Assembly (NCBI RefSeq): GCF_013387465.1
Contig: NZ_VYGV01000012.1
Location: 169,592 to 233,591, forward strand
Length of the DNA: 64,000 bases
Direction: 5' to 3'
Source of the DNA: Hydrogenophaga aromaticivorans
GTDB taxonomy: Bacteria > Pseudomonadota > Gammaproteobacteria > Burkholderiales > Burkholderiaceae_C
Below are positions 33,609 through 43,522 of the stretch, piece after piece (the stretch's first letter is position 1; each line of letters begins with the position of its first letter). The position numbers and the translations under genes are program-made. A model generated the notes under the pieces. It did no database searches and was not told the origin of the DNA. It saw only the letters and a program-made list of their open reading frames with translations.

Positions 33609-34252
33609 TCAATGTGCAGCGGGAAACGGCAGCGCGCGCCCGTTGGGCAGTTTGGGCATCGCCGCTTGGAACAGGGGGTGTGCCAGCCAACCGCGCAGCC
33701 AGCCCTTCAGTGCCGGCAACGGCAGTCCCTCAAACCAACCCGGCTCCACCGCCGCGAACTGCCTCACGAACGGAAAGATGGCGATGTCGGCCGCGCACGG
33801 GGCATGGCCGCCCAGCTGGCCAGTGCTTTGCAGCTGCGCGTCCAGCGGCTTCAGCAGCACGTCCACCGCCTGTTCGCGGTGATGCGCCTTTGAATCCACG
33901 CCGTCGAATCGCTCGGGGTACTTGTACCGGTCCAGGTGGTGTTTGAATGCGCCGTCGCAGGCCGCCAGCAGCGCCAGGTTCGTCGCGCTTTGCGCGCGCG
34001 CCCACCAGCCATCGGCATCGCCAGTTTCCAGGAAGGCCCAGCGCATGATGTCCAGGCTCTGCTCCAGCACCTGTCCATCTGGCAGCCGCAGCACGGGCAC
34101 CGTGCCCTTGGGTGAAAGGGCCAACAACTCAGCGGGTTTGTCGCGCAACACGATCTCGAACGCGTCAAACGCCACGCCCGCCTGCCCCTACGCCATGCGT
34201 GCGCGCATGGCGTAGGGGCAGCGCCTGTAGGTGTAGAGCAGCGGGGGGGCAT
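33609..34252 (-). pseudogene. Glutathione S-transferase, interrupted
   Basis: The reading frame CPYAMRARMA-stop-GQAGVAFDAFEIVLRDKPAELLALSPKG contains a TAG at 34190-34188 in the thioredoxin-like N-terminal domain, just after the Cys-containing active-site motif. The rest (about 188 residues, with SPKGTVPVL and the helical C-terminal domain) is intact. The natural ATG at 34252 is also one base out of frame because of a run of seven C (34243-34249); eight would restore it. The stop lies in a perfect 38-bp palindrome. Either the gene is dead or the N-terminus is lost and a shorter protein is made. Confidence 0.75.
34183..34220. repeat. Perfect 17-bp inverted repeat creating a stop codon
   Basis: TGCCCCTACGCCATGCG, TGCG, CGCATGGCGTAGGGGCA on the plus strand. 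The arm on the far side of the loop is ordinary GST coding sequence (CPYAMR). The near arm matches it exactly and so contains TAG instead of a sense codon. Confidence 0.85.
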
Positions 34253-34313
34253 GGGGTTGCCTGCGGTGTGCTTCGATGTGCCAGACCGACGAGGGTAGGG
34301 CAAGGCCGGCGCC

Positions 34314-35201
34314 TCACTTCACATACCGCCGCAAGCCCTTCACCAGCGCATCAAACGCCGCCTTGCAACGCGGGCTGTTGCGCAGGCCTTCATGCATGGC
34401 CACCCAGGTGGTCAGCTTCATGGACAGCCGCGTGGGCAGCACGCGCACCAGGTTCGGGTCGCGGCGCGCCAGCGCGGTCTGGCACACGCCGATGCCGGCG
34501 CCGGCGCGCAGCAGGGCCAGCTGGGCCAGGTCGCTGTCGCAGCGCCAGTGGAAGTTGTCGCGTTGCCAGATCGGCAGCTTGGTGGCGGCGCTGCGCAGGA
34601 ACGGAGTTTCGCGGTCGAACCCGATGAGCACGTGGTGAGCCAGATCGGCCAGCGAAGCGGGCTGGCCGTGGCGTTCGAGGTAGCTGCGGTGGGCGTGCAG
34701 GCCCAGCTCCACGTCGCCCACGCGGGTGGCGAGCAGCACGTCTTGCTGGGGCGGGGTCATGCGCACGGCGATGTCCACCTCGCGGCGCACCAGGTCTTGC
34801 AGGGCGTTGCTGGTCACCAACTCGACGCGCAGTTCCGGGTGCTGCGCCTGCAGCGCAGCCAGCAGGGGCGGCAACACCTCCACGCCCATCACTTCGCTGG
34901 CGGAGATGCGCACCGTGCCGCGCACGCCTTCGCCCAGGCTGCGCGCGCTGCGTTCCAGCGAGGCCGCCATGCTGTGCATGGCTTCAGCGCCGTCGCGCAG
35001 CGTGAGCGCGGCTTCGGTGGGCAGCAGGCCGGCCTGCGAGCGCGTGAACAACGTGGTGCCCAGCGCGGCTTCGAGCAGCGCCACATGGCGGCCCACCGTG
35101 GGCTGCGTGAGGCCCAGCGCCCGCGCCGCGCCAGAGAGCGAGCCTTCTTCGAGCACCGCCAGCAACGAGCGGTACAGCTCCCATCCAATGGTCTTGTCCA
35201 T
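34314..35201 (-). CDS. LysR-family transcriptional regulator
   Basis: A 295-residue LysR protein with HTH SLSGAARALGLTQPTVGRHVALLEAALG at about residues 21-48 and a complete effector domain (VRISASEVMGVEVLPPLLAAL). It is divergent from an epimerase/dehydratase gene across a 95-bp gap containing the inverted repeat GGGCAA...TTGCCC. It most likely regulates that gene and itself. The effector is unknown. Confidence 0.9.
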   Translation of the reverse strand: MDKTIGWELYRSLLAVLEEGSLSGAARALGLTQPTVGRHVALLEAALGTTLFTRSQAGLLPTEAALTLRDGAEAMHSMAASLERSARSLGEGVRGTVRISASEVMGVEVLPPLLAALQAQHPELRVELVTSNALQDLVRREVDIAVRMTPPQQDVLLATRVGDVELGLHAHRSYLERHGQPASLADLAHHVLIGFDRETPFLRSAATKLPIWQRDNFHWRCDSDLAQLALLRAGAGIGVCQTALARRDPNLVRVLPTRLSMKLTTWVAMHEGLRNSPRCKAAFDALVKGLRRYVK

Positions 35202-35230
35202 AAAAAAACGTATAGCGGCTGTTCAGGATT

Positions 35231-35249
35231 GGGCAATTTCTTTTTGCCC
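35231..35249. promoter_or_regulatory. Inverted repeat between lysR and epimerase gene
   Basis: GGGCAA-TTTCTTT-TTGCCC, midway between the two divergent start codons, in an AT-rich stretch. A likely LysR binding site. Confidence 0.4.
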
Positions 35250-35296
35250 GCGAAACGCCGACGATAACCCCATCACCACTTTTTCAGGAGTTTTTC

Positions 35297-36310
35297 ATGT
35301 CGGATTCATCAACGGTCTTGGTGCTCGGTGCCAGCGGCGGCATTGGCGGGGAAATGGCTCGCCTGCTGCTGGCGCGGGGCTGGCGGGTTCGCGCCATGAA
35401 GCGCGGGCTGGGGGTGGCGCGCCGCGAGCAGGGTGGCATCGAATGGGTGGAGGGTGACGCGCTGCAGGCGGCCGACGTGATGGCCGCCGCGCAGGGCTGT
35501 TCGGTCATCGTGCACGCGGTCAACCCGCCCGGCTACCGCCGCTGGGCCGAGTGGGTGCTGCCCATGATCGACAACACCATTGCGGCCGCGCAGGCGCAGG
35601 GCGCCACGGTGGTGCTGCCGGGCACGGTCTACAACTACGGACCCGACGCGTTCCCGCTGATTGCCGAAGACGCGCCGCAGAACGCCCACACCCCCAAGGG
35701 CCGCATTCGCGTGGAACTGGAGCAGCGCCTGGCCAGCGCCGCACAGGCGGGCCGCATGAAAGCCATCGTGGTGCGCGCGGGCGATTTCTTCGGCCCCCGC
35801 GCGGGCAACAACTGGTTCAGCCAGGGCATGGTCAAGCCCGGGCGTGCGGTGCGCACCGTGAACACCCCGTCCGCTGCCGGCGTGGGCCACCAGTTCGCCT
35901 ACCTGCCCGACGTGGCCCGCACCATGGCCGAGCTGCTGGACCGCCGAGACACCCTGCCTGCCTTCGCCAGCTTCCACATGGCGGGCCACTGGGACGCCAC
36001 CGGCACCGCCCTCGCCGAAGCCGTGCAGCGCGCCGTGGTGCGCCGGGGCGGCGGCGCGGTGCCGGCCATCCAGCCGTTTCCATGGTGGCTGGTGCGACTG
36101 GCCTCACCCTTCGTGACCACCTTTCGCGAACTGCTGGGCATGCGCTACCTGTGGCAGCAGCCGGTGCGTCTGGACAACCGCCGGCTGCTGCAGCAACTGG
36201 GCCACGAACCGCACACCCCGCTGGACGAAGCGGTGGAGGCCACGCTGGTGGGCCTCGGCTGCCTGCCGCCGGATGGCGTGCCCATGCCGGTGCAAGGGGC
36301 GCACGCCTGA
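35297..36310 (+). CDS. NAD(P)-dependent epimerase/dehydratase family protein
   Basis: A 337-residue extended short-chain dehydrogenase. The nucleotide-binding motif is VLGASGGIGGEMARLL near the N-terminus, then HAVNPPGYRRWAEWVLPMIDNTIAAAQ and the VLPGTVYNYGP segment. The catalytic Tyr-x3-Lys is not obvious; VYNYGPD occupies that region. It starts at ATG 35297 with CAGGAG upstream. The substrate is unknown, and the divergent LysR gene is its likely regulator. Confidence 0.83.
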   Translation: MSDSSTVLVLGASGGIGGEMARLLLARGWRVRAMKRGLGVARREQGGIEWVEGDALQAADVMAAAQGCSVIVHAVNPPGYRRWAEWVLPMIDNTIAAAQAQGATVVLPGTVYNYGPDAFPLIAEDAPQNAHTPKGRIRVELEQRLASAAQAGRMKAIVVRAGDFFGPRAGNNWFSQGMVKPGRAVRTVNTPSAAGVGHQFAYLPDVARTMAELLDRRDTLPAFASFHMAGHWDATGTALAEAVQRAVVRRGGGAVPAIQPFPWWLVRLASPFVTTFRELLGMRYLWQQPVRLDNRRLLQQLGHEPHTPLDEAVEATLVGLGCLPPDGVPMPVQGAHA

Positions 36311-36345
36311 ACGGAGCGGGCCCGCTCACCGCGTACCATCTCCCC

Positions 36346-36825
36346 ATGACCCAAGACACCCAAGACCCGATCCACGAAGACCGCGTATGGAGCGACGAGC
36401 ACTGGACCGCGCGCGTGATCAAGAACGAAGACGACGATGGCTGGGCGGTGGCCATGTTCCTGGACGGCCAGGTCGAGCCGGCGCTGGTCGGCCCCTGGAC
36501 CATGGGCCGCAACAAGAAGGACCCCAAGCCGCTGGACACCAGTGCGTTCAACACGCTGGTGAAGACGGCCAAAGAGGTGATCCGCCGCTCCGAGCAACAG
36601 CGCTTTGCCGAGCTGAACAAGAACGTGAGCATCACGGTGGGCGGCCAGCGCATCCGCGTGGAGCTGGCCATCGTGCCCGACGAAGAGGGCGCCACCGCCA
36701 CCCTGCGCGCGCTGAATGAATTCGACGAAGAGCTGGCCCTGGTGTCCGCGCCACCGAACTTCAGGCTCAACACGGCCAGCGCCGAGGCCTGGGTGGTCTC
36801 GGGTTTCGAAAAGCCGCGCTCATGA
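36346..36825 (+). CDS. Conserved hypothetical protein upstream of an SSB-like gene
   Basis: A 159-residue soluble protein without a recognised domain. It has WTARVIKNEDDDGWAVAMFLDGQVEPALVGPW and TLVKTAKEVIRRSEQQRFAELNK. The gene overlaps the SSB-like gene by four bases (ATGA), so the two are translationally coupled, and a nucleic-acid-linked role is possible. No signal peptide or membrane helix. Confidence 0.75.
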   Translation: MTQDTQDPIHEDRVWSDEHWTARVIKNEDDDGWAVAMFLDGQVEPALVGPWTMGRNKKDPKPLDTSAFNTLVKTAKEVIRRSEQQRFAELNKNVSITVGGQRIRVELAIVPDEEGATATLRALNEFDEELALVSAPPNFRLNTASAEAWVVSGFEKPRS

Positions 36826-37166
36826 TCGATGGACTCATTGCCGGCCGCCTGATGGGCGACGCCTCCCGCCGCGTGGACAAGGCGGGCCGCACCTACATCG
36901 TGGCGCGCGTGCTGGCGCGCAACAAGATGGACGAGGAGTTCATCGTCAACGTGATCGCGTTCGACGAAGCGCCCTGCGCCGCGCTGCTGGCGCTGGCCGA
37001 TGGCGAGGCGCTCACGCTATCCGGCGCGCTCACGCCCAAGGTGTGGACCGACAAGCAGGGCATCGCCCGCCCGAGCCTGGACCTGATCGCCGCGCAGGTG
37101 ATGACGGCCTACCACGTAAGTCGCAAGCAGGCGGCGCTGGGCGGGGCGGACGGCGAGGCGGGGTGA
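36822..37166 (+). CDS. Single-stranded-DNA-binding (OB-fold) protein, short SSB-like
   Basis: A 114-residue protein with an SSB-type OB fold: LIAGRLMGDASRRVDKAGRTYIVARVLAR, FIVNVIAFDEAPCAALLAL and LSGALTPKVWTDKQGIARPSLDLIAAQV. It lacks the acidic DDDIPF-type tail with which housekeeping SSB recruits partners, so it is an accessory paralogue rather than the main SSB. It is translationally coupled to the hypothetical gene before it and converges on the vapC-like gene with a three-base gap. Confidence 0.8.
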   Translation: MIDGLIAGRLMGDASRRVDKAGRTYIVARVLARNKMDEEFIVNVIAFDEAPCAALLALADGEALTLSGALTPKVWTDKQGIARPSLDLIAAQVMTAYHVSRKQAALGGADGEAG

Positions 37167-37169
37167 GGG

Positions 37170-37622
37170 TCAGCTGCCGGTCAACACGGGCAGGGCGGTG
37201 ACGCCCGAAAAATCGCGGTCGTGTGTGACGAAAGCACTGGCGCCGGCTTCCAGCGCGGTGGCGAGTTGCAGGGCGTCGGGCAGCTTCAGCCGGTGTTGCG
37301 CACGCAGTTGCGCGGCCAGCGCCGCGATGGGTACCGACACGGGCACCACCTCGAATTGACACAAGGCCTTCTCATAGCGCTTGGCCAGCGCGGTCTGGCC
37401 GGCCTTGTGCGGGCCGGTCAGCACCTCGGCCAGCGTGACGGTGGACAGCACGATGCTGAGCGTTCCGTTTTCGGCGGCTTCAAACAGGCCGACAAACAGT
37501 TCGGCAAACTGCAGGTGCGACTCCAGCACATAGATGAATGGCGAGGTGTCTACAAACACCCTGCTGCCTGCGGGCAAGCCGCCCCAGGTGGTGGCGATGG
37601 CCGTGGTCTTTTTGCGCGGCAT
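37170..37622 (-). CDS. PIN-domain toxin (VapC-like)
   Basis: A 150-residue PIN-domain ribonuclease. The acidic catalytic residues are in place: Asp25 (FVDTSPFIYVLE), Glu66 (TLAEVLTG), Asp116 (KLPDALQLA) and Asp135/137 (THDRDF). It starts directly after the antitoxin stop codon, in the usual antitoxin-toxin order. Targets of VapC enzymes are often tRNA or rRNA; here unknown. Confidence 0.88.
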   Translation of the reverse strand: MPRKKTTAIATTWGGLPAGSRVFVDTSPFIYVLESHLQFAELFVGLFEAAENGTLSIVLSTVTLAEVLTGPHKAGQTALAKRYEKALCQFEVVPVSVPIAALAAQLRAQHRLKLPDALQLATALEAGASAFVTHDRDFSGVTALPVLTGS

Positions 37623-37901
37623 TCAGGCGCCGTCCCTGTCGTTCCACTCGTCTCGCAGGTTGGCGATGGTTTTGCCTGCGCTCTTTCCCCACAGGCCTTT
37701 GCCGGTACCTCGCAGCGCGAGCAGGCCAGGCTGCGGTTTGCGGGTGGCTTTGAGTTTTTCCAGGTCTTGCACCGGCACGACTGCCGCATAGGGTTTGCCG
37801 TGCTTGGTGATGACGCTGTACTCGCCCGCATGGGCTTCCGACACGATGTGGGGCAACTGGGTCCGCGCCTGTTCCAGGCCGTATAGCGTTTGCGTGCTCA
37901 T
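37623..37901 (-). CDS. Phd/YefM-type antitoxin
   Basis: A 92-residue antitoxin with the Phd/YefM N-terminal DNA-binding fold (LEQARTQLPHIVSEAHAGEYSVITKHGKPYAAVVPVQDLEKL). A C-terminal segment (GKSAGKTIANLRDEWNDRDG) is expected to bind the toxin. It is the first gene of the pair. Two TGTACA repeats 16 bp upstream of its start are the probable operator for autoregulation. Confidence 0.9.
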   Translation of the reverse strand: MSTQTLYGLEQARTQLPHIVSEAHAGEYSVITKHGKPYAAVVPVQDLEKLKATRKPQPGLLALRGTGKGLWGKSAGKTIANLRDEWNDRDGA

Positions 37902-37916
37902 GGGATTCCTTTATTC

Positions 37917-37931
37917 TGTACAGACTGTACA
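37917..37931. promoter_or_regulatory. Operator of the Phd/VapC toxin-antitoxin pair
   Basis: TGTACA-GAC-TGTACA: two identical six-base palindromes nine bases apart, inside the AT-rich gap between the antitoxin gene and rsgA. Confidence 0.65.
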
Positions 37932-37986
37932 TAATTTATTGATTTGGCGCAATCGATGCGAACCCGGTTTCGGCGACACTTTGTAT

Positions 37987-39057
37987 ATGAACCTCAGTGA
38001 ATTGGGTATGGATGCCTGGCTCGCACCCAGCATCAGCGAACTGTCGGCGCAAGACCTGTCGGCCGCCCGGGTGACGGCGGTGGACCGGGGCCGTTACCTG
38101 GTGCGCAACGAAGCGGGCGAGGTGCCCGCCGAGTTGACGGGCAAGCTGCTGCACCTGGCCGAAAGCTCGGCCGATCTGCCTTGCGTGGGCGACTGGGTGG
38201 GCGTGCGTTACCGCGATGGCGGCACCCAGGCGAGCATCCACACGGTGCTGCCGCGGCGCTCGTTCCTGCGGCGCAAGGCCGCGGGCCGCGACGTTGAATT
38301 CCAGATGATCGCCGCCCACATCGATGCGGCGTTCATCGTGATGTCGTGCCATTTCGATTTCAACATCGCCCGGCTGGAGCGTTACCTGGTGATGGCGCAC
38401 GACGGGCATATCGAGCCCGTGGTGCTGCTGACCAAGACGGACCTGATCAGCCCGGAGGTGCTGGAGCAGCTGATCGGGCAGATACGGCGGGTGGGCGTGG
38501 AGGCCCGGATCGTCTGCGTCAGCAACGTGACCGGCTCGGGCGTGGAGCAGGTGCGCGAGCTCATGACACCGGGCAAGACTTACTGCCTGCTGGGCTCATC
38601 GGGCGTGGGCAAGACGACGCTGATCAACCACCTGCTGGGCGACGGCGATCTGGAAACCCGCGAGGTCAGCCACACCGGCGAGGGCCGCCACACCACCACG
38701 CGGCGGCACCTGATCGTGCTGGCGCACGGCGCGCTGTTGATCGACATGCCCGGCATGCGCGAGCTGGGCCTGCTCGGTGCGGGCGAAGGCATCGAAGACA
38801 GCTTCGCCGACATCGCCGCGCTGGCGCGCCAGTGCCGTTTTCCCGATTGCACGCATGGCAGCGAACCGGGCTGTGCGGTGCGTGCCGCGATCGAACGGAA
38901 CGAGGTCAGCGAAGCACACCTGCGCAACTACCTGAAGCTGCGCAAGGAGTCCGAGTTTCACGAGCTGTCGCTCACCGAGCGGCGCAACAAGGACCGCGCG
39001 TTCGGCCGCTTCCTACACAACTACAAGAAGCAGAAGGGCGGGCGGGACCGGGATTAG
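37987..39057 (+). CDS. rsgA: Ribosome small-subunit-dependent GTPase A
   Basis: A 356-residue RsgA/YjeQ, a circularly permuted GTPase acting late in 30S maturation. An N-terminal OB fold is followed by G4 TKTD (149-152), then G1 GSSGVGKT (203-210) and G3 DMPG, in the permuted order. The C-terminal zinc finger CRFPDCTHGSEPGC is complete. The start is ATG 37987; a longer frame reaching back into the antitoxin gene is not used. Transcribed divergently from the toxin-antitoxin pair. Confidence 0.95.
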   Translation: MNLSELGMDAWLAPSISELSAQDLSAARVTAVDRGRYLVRNEAGEVPAELTGKLLHLAESSADLPCVGDWVGVRYRDGGTQASIHTVLPRRSFLRRKAAGRDVEFQMIAAHIDAAFIVMSCHFDFNIARLERYLVMAHDGHIEPVVLLTKTDLISPEVLEQLIGQIRRVGVEARIVCVSNVTGSGVEQVRELMTPGKTYCLLGSSGVGKTTLINHLLGDGDLETREVSHTGEGRHTTTRRHLIVLAHGALLIDMPGMRELGLLGAGEGIEDSFADIAALARQCRFPDCTHGSEPGCAVRAAIERNEVSEAHLRNYLKLRKESEFHELSLTERRNKDRAFGRFLHNYKKQKGGRDRD

Positions 39058-39067
39058 CCGCCACCGC

Positions 39068-40268
39068 TCAGCGCCGTTGCGGCCACAGGCGGACGGCGAG
39101 TGCCGCCAGGGCGCTGGTCGTGGCCAGCAGCACGACCGCGATCCAGCCACCGTGGGCGAGCAGCAGGCTGCCCAGTGCTGCGCCGCTGGCCATGCCGATG
39201 AACATGCCGACGAAGAGCACGGCGTTCAGGCGGCTGCGGGCGGCGGGGTCGATGCCGTAGACGATGGTCTGGTGGGCGATCAGCGTGGCCTGCGCGCCGA
39301 GATCAAAGCTGATGGCGCCCACCGCCAGCAGCAGCAACTGCGCGTGCGGTGTCAGGAGCGGCCCCAGCGCCATGGCCGCGAACGCCACCACCACCAGGCC
39401 CGCGCCCAGGCGGGTGACGCGTTCCGGTCCGTGGCGATCGGACAAGCGGCCGGCCACGGGCGCCGCCAGCGGCGCTGCCCAGGTGGAACGGCGCGTCGTG
39501 CAGCATGACGGCCAGCGTGGACCAGAAGGCGCTGAACCCCACCGAGAGCAGGCCCTGCGCCAGCGCCGCCCGGCGCAGCGGCGCGTGGCGCATCCAGAGC
39601 TGCCAGAGCGAGCCGAGCAGGGCGCCGTAGGGCAACTGGGTGGTGGGTTGGAAACGCGGCAGCGCCCGCCAGACGGCGACGCCGATGACGGCGATGCTCG
39701 CGGCGGCCAGCACGAACATCGTGCGCCAGCCGAACTGTTCGGCGACGAAGCCGCTGACCACGCGCGAGAGCAGGATGCCCAGCAGCAGCCCCGTCATGAC
39801 CGTGCCCACCACCTTGCCGCGGTGCGCGTCGGGCGCGAGCGTGGCGGCGGCGGGCACGATGTCCTGGGCCAGGGTGGCCACCAGCCCGATCACCAGGCTG
39901 GCCGCCAGCAGCACCGCCATGGAGGGGGCGGCAGCCGCGGCGAGCAGGGCCGCCACCAGGGCGGCGGCCTTGAGCAGGATGATGCGGCGCCGGTCGTAGC
40001 GGTCACCCAGCGGCGCCAGCAGCAGGATGCCCAGCGCGTAGCCCAGCTGTGTGAGCGTGGGCACCAGGCCCACGGTGCTGGTCGAGGCGCCCATGTCCGC
40101 GGCCAGTTCGCCCAGCATGGGCTGGCTGTAGTAGATCGAAGCTACCGCCAGACCGGCGCCGCTGGCCAGCAGCAGCACCAGGGGTGTTGGTAGGTGCGCG
40201 GCGCGGGCGCCCGCTTCTTCCAGTGGGGCAGCGGCGAAGTTTCCATTCGATTTGTGTATGCATGTCAT
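39068..40268 (-). pseudogene. MFS efflux transporter with a frameshift
   Basis: The first part (ATG 40268 to about 39475) encodes helices 1-7 of an AraJ-like MFS exporter (ASIYYSQPMLGELAADMG, LLAPLGDRYDRRRIILLK). The second part (about 39485 to 39068), in another frame, encodes the rest (AAPLAAPVAGRLSDRHGPERV). The break lies at GGCAGCGCCGCTGGCGGCGC, where a short internal deletion of a length not divisible by three is the simplest explanation, since the normal GA-rich loop is shortened. The two parts add up to about 400 residues, the family length. A LysR regulator is divergent. Confidence 0.8.
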
Positions 40269-40368
40269 GGTCAATGGGTGGTGTCTCGTGTTGGTGTGGA
40301 TCGAGTTTCAAGGCTTTGATGCACGGTGTGAAGGTGCAAAGGTTGAAAATCTGTCATACGATTAATGC

Positions 40369-41331
40369 ATGACCAGAAGACCCACAACCTCGCGCGCGAT
40401 CACCGCAACGCCAGCACCGCAGGTGGGCGCGGGTGACCGCCTGCAGCTGATGGCGACGTTCGTGCGCATCGTCGAGGCCGGCTCCCTGTCGGCCGCGGCG
40501 GCCCAGATGCAGTCCACCCAGCCCACGGTCAGCCGCCGCCTGCAGGCCCTGGAGCAATCACTGGGGGTGCGGCTGTTGCAGCGCTCGACGCATGCGATGC
40601 GCCTGACCGTGGACGGTGAGCGGTGTTTCGAGCGCGCCAAGGAGCTGCTGGCCAGCTGGGCCGCCTTCGAGGCCGACCTGCGCGGTGCGCAGGAAGAGCC
40701 TGAAGGGTTGTTGCGGGTGCGCGTGCCGCACGCCTTCGGCCAGGAGCAGTTCGTGGAACCGCTGGCCCGGTTTCTGCGCGAGTGCCCCCGTGTCTCGGTC
40801 GAGTGGCTGCTGCAGGACGAGGTGCGCGACTTCATCGCCGAAGGCGTGGATTGTGCGATCCAGGTGGGTGCGCCGACCGACCCGTCCGTGGTGGCGATCA
40901 AGCTCTCGGAGGTGCCCCGCATCGCGGTGGCCGCGCCGTCGGTGCTGGCCGGCGCGTCGGTGCCAAAGGCCCCCGGCGATCTGGCTGCTCTGCCCTGGCT
41001 GTCCCTGCGCACCTACTACCGCAACGAAATCGCACTCACCCACCGGGTCACCGGCCAGAACGAGCGCATCGCGCTGCGGCCGGTGATGAGCACCGACAAC
41101 CTGTTCGCCCTGCGCAGTGCCGCCTTGCTGGGGCTGGGGGTCTGCGTTGGTTCGGCCTGGATGCTGGCCGACGACATCGCCCAGGGGCGGCTGGTGCATG
41201 TGGCGCCGGACTGGCATGCCGCGCCGCTGCCGGTCTACATCGCCTACCCGCACGCACGTTTCTACCCGTCGCGCCTGCTGCGCTTCGTGGCCTTGATGCG
41301 CAACGCCGTCGCGCCGGCCATTCAAGGCTGA
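40369..41331 (+). CDS. LysR-family transcriptional regulator
   Basis: A 320-residue LysR protein with a ~22-residue extension before the HTH (SLSAAAAQMQSTQPTVSRRLQALEQSLG at about residues 39-66). The effector domain is complete. It is divergent from the broken MFS exporter, its probable target. The imperfect palindrome GTCAT...ATGAC (40353-40373) spans the start codon and may be an autoregulatory site. The regulator itself is intact. Confidence 0.88.
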   Translation: MTRRPTTSRAITATPAPQVGAGDRLQLMATFVRIVEAGSLSAAAAQMQSTQPTVSRRLQALEQSLGVRLLQRSTHAMRLTVDGERCFERAKELLASWAAFEADLRGAQEEPEGLLRVRVPHAFGQEQFVEPLARFLRECPRVSVEWLLQDEVRDFIAEGVDCAIQVGAPTDPSVVAIKLSEVPRIAVAAPSVLAGASVPKAPGDLAALPWLSLRTYYRNEIALTHRVTGQNERIALRPVMSTDNLFALRSAALLGLGVCVGSAWMLADDIAQGRLVHVAPDWHAAPLPVYIAYPHARFYPSRLLRFVALMRNAVAPAIQG

Positions 41332-41341
41332 CTGATAGCGC

Positions 41342-42109
41342 TCAGCGCCGGATGCGGTGCCCGGTCTTGAACACCCACCACACCACGGTCAGGCAGGCCA
41401 GCATGAAGGCCAGCGTCATGCCGGTGCTCACCGCGATGTGCACGTCGGCCGCGCCGTAGAAGGCCCAGCGCAGGCCGCTGATGAGGTAGACCACCGGGTT
41501 GAACAGCGACACGGTCTGCCACAGCGGCGGCAGCATGTTGATGCTGTAGAACGCGCCGCCCAGGAAGGTGAGCGGCGTGATGACGAGCAGCGGGATCACC
41601 TGCAGTTTCTGGAAGCTGTCGGCCCACAGGCCGATGATGAAACCGAACAGGCAGAAGGTGATAGCGGTGAGGATGAGGAAACCCACCATCCACACCGGGT
41701 GCGCCACTTCGTAGGGCACGAACAGGCGCGCGGTCAGCAGGATCAGCAGGCCGAGCGTGAGGCTCTTGGTGGCCGCCGCGCCCACATAACCGAGCAGCAC
41801 CTCGACCCAGTTCACCGGCGCGCTCAGCAGCTCGTAGATGGTGCCGGACCACTTGGGCATGTAGATGCCGAAGGCGGCGTTGGAAATGCTTTCGCTCAGC
41901 AGCGAGAGCATGAGCAGGCCGGGGATGATGTAGGCGCCGTAGCTGACGCCACCGATGTCGCCCATGCGCGAACCGATGGCCGAGCCGAAGACGATGAAGT
42001 ACAGCGAGGTGCTGAGCACTGGCGCGATGATGCTCTGCATCCAGGTGCGCAGGGCGCGGTTCATTTCGAACTGGTAGATGGCGCGCACGCCGTGCATGTT
42101 CAAACTCAT
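41342..42109 (-). CDS. ABC-2 type transporter permease
   Basis: A 255-residue integral membrane protein with six hydrophobic helices and the ABC-2 signature region ([60 protein letters not shown]), as in NodJ/DrrB-type exporters. It is the second gene of a pair with the ATPase upstream; an 89-bp repeat-filled gap separates them. The cargo is unknown; in Burkholderiales this pair is usually annotated only as multidrug or polysaccharide-type export. Confidence 0.9.
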   Translation of the reverse strand: MSLNMHGVRAIYQFEMNRALRTWMQSIIAPVLSTSLYFIVFGSAIGSRMGDIGGVSYGAYIIPGLLMLSLLSESISNAAFGIYMPKWSGTIYELLSAPVNWVEVLLGYVGAAATKSLTLGLLILLTARLFVPYEVAHPVWMVGFLILTAITFCLFGFIIGLWADSFQKLQVIPLLVITPLTFLGGAFYSINMLPPLWQTVSLFNPVVYLISGLRWAFYGAADVHIAVSTGMTLAFMLACLTVVWWVFKTGHRIRR

Positions 42110-42115
42110 GGAGCC

Positions 42116-42185
42116 CCCACGCTGGTCACTTCGTGTACTGCGCTGCCCCCCGAGGGGGTGCGAGCTTGCTTGGGGCGGCCCTGCG
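42116..42185. repeat. GC-rich palindromic repeat R3 between ABC genes
   Basis: TCACTTCGTGTACTGCGCTG, CCCCCCGAGGGGGTGCGAGC, TTGCTTGGGGCGGCCCTGCG. It has the same CCCCC/GGGGG hairpin core as R1 but different flanks, and it separates two genes that would otherwise be adjacent. Confidence 0.55.
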
Positions 42186-42197
42186 CTGCGCTCATGT

Positions 42198-43166
<969 letters not shown>

Positions 43167-43522
43167 GGTGTGCTGGCGGGGTAGGGGGTGGGCTGCCGCA
43201 CGGGTCTGAGCCTCTGTGGGGTGGCGGCAGTTTTCTGGTAACCGCTCTTTATACCGGTACGGGAGCGGCCTTGCAGCGCCGGGGTTGAGCGTGCCCTCCC
43301 CGGAGCGGGCATTTTCCGTCCCCCGATAGGGCATCTTTCCCCGGCCCATAGGGAAGCCCTCGTATGGGGAAAAAAGCGTGCTCTCTATAGATTCAAAGGC
43401 ACCCCCCGGGGTCCTCTTTGAAGCCCACCAAAGCAGGCACTCCGGAGCTCTTGCGATGGCCCGCCACGCCGTCTTGCGCGCGGCCCAGGCCCATCGCGAC
43501 CTTCCTCTCCAGGAGTTCGCTC
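43167..43522. other. 356-bp intergenic region between divergent genes
   Basis: No convincing gene. It should hold promoters for the ABC exporter (leftward) and the secreted protein (rightward). CTTTATACCGGTACGGGAG and TCTATAGATTC are the most AT-rich stretches. No repeat-family copy or hairpin with a T run was found. Confidence 0.5.
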
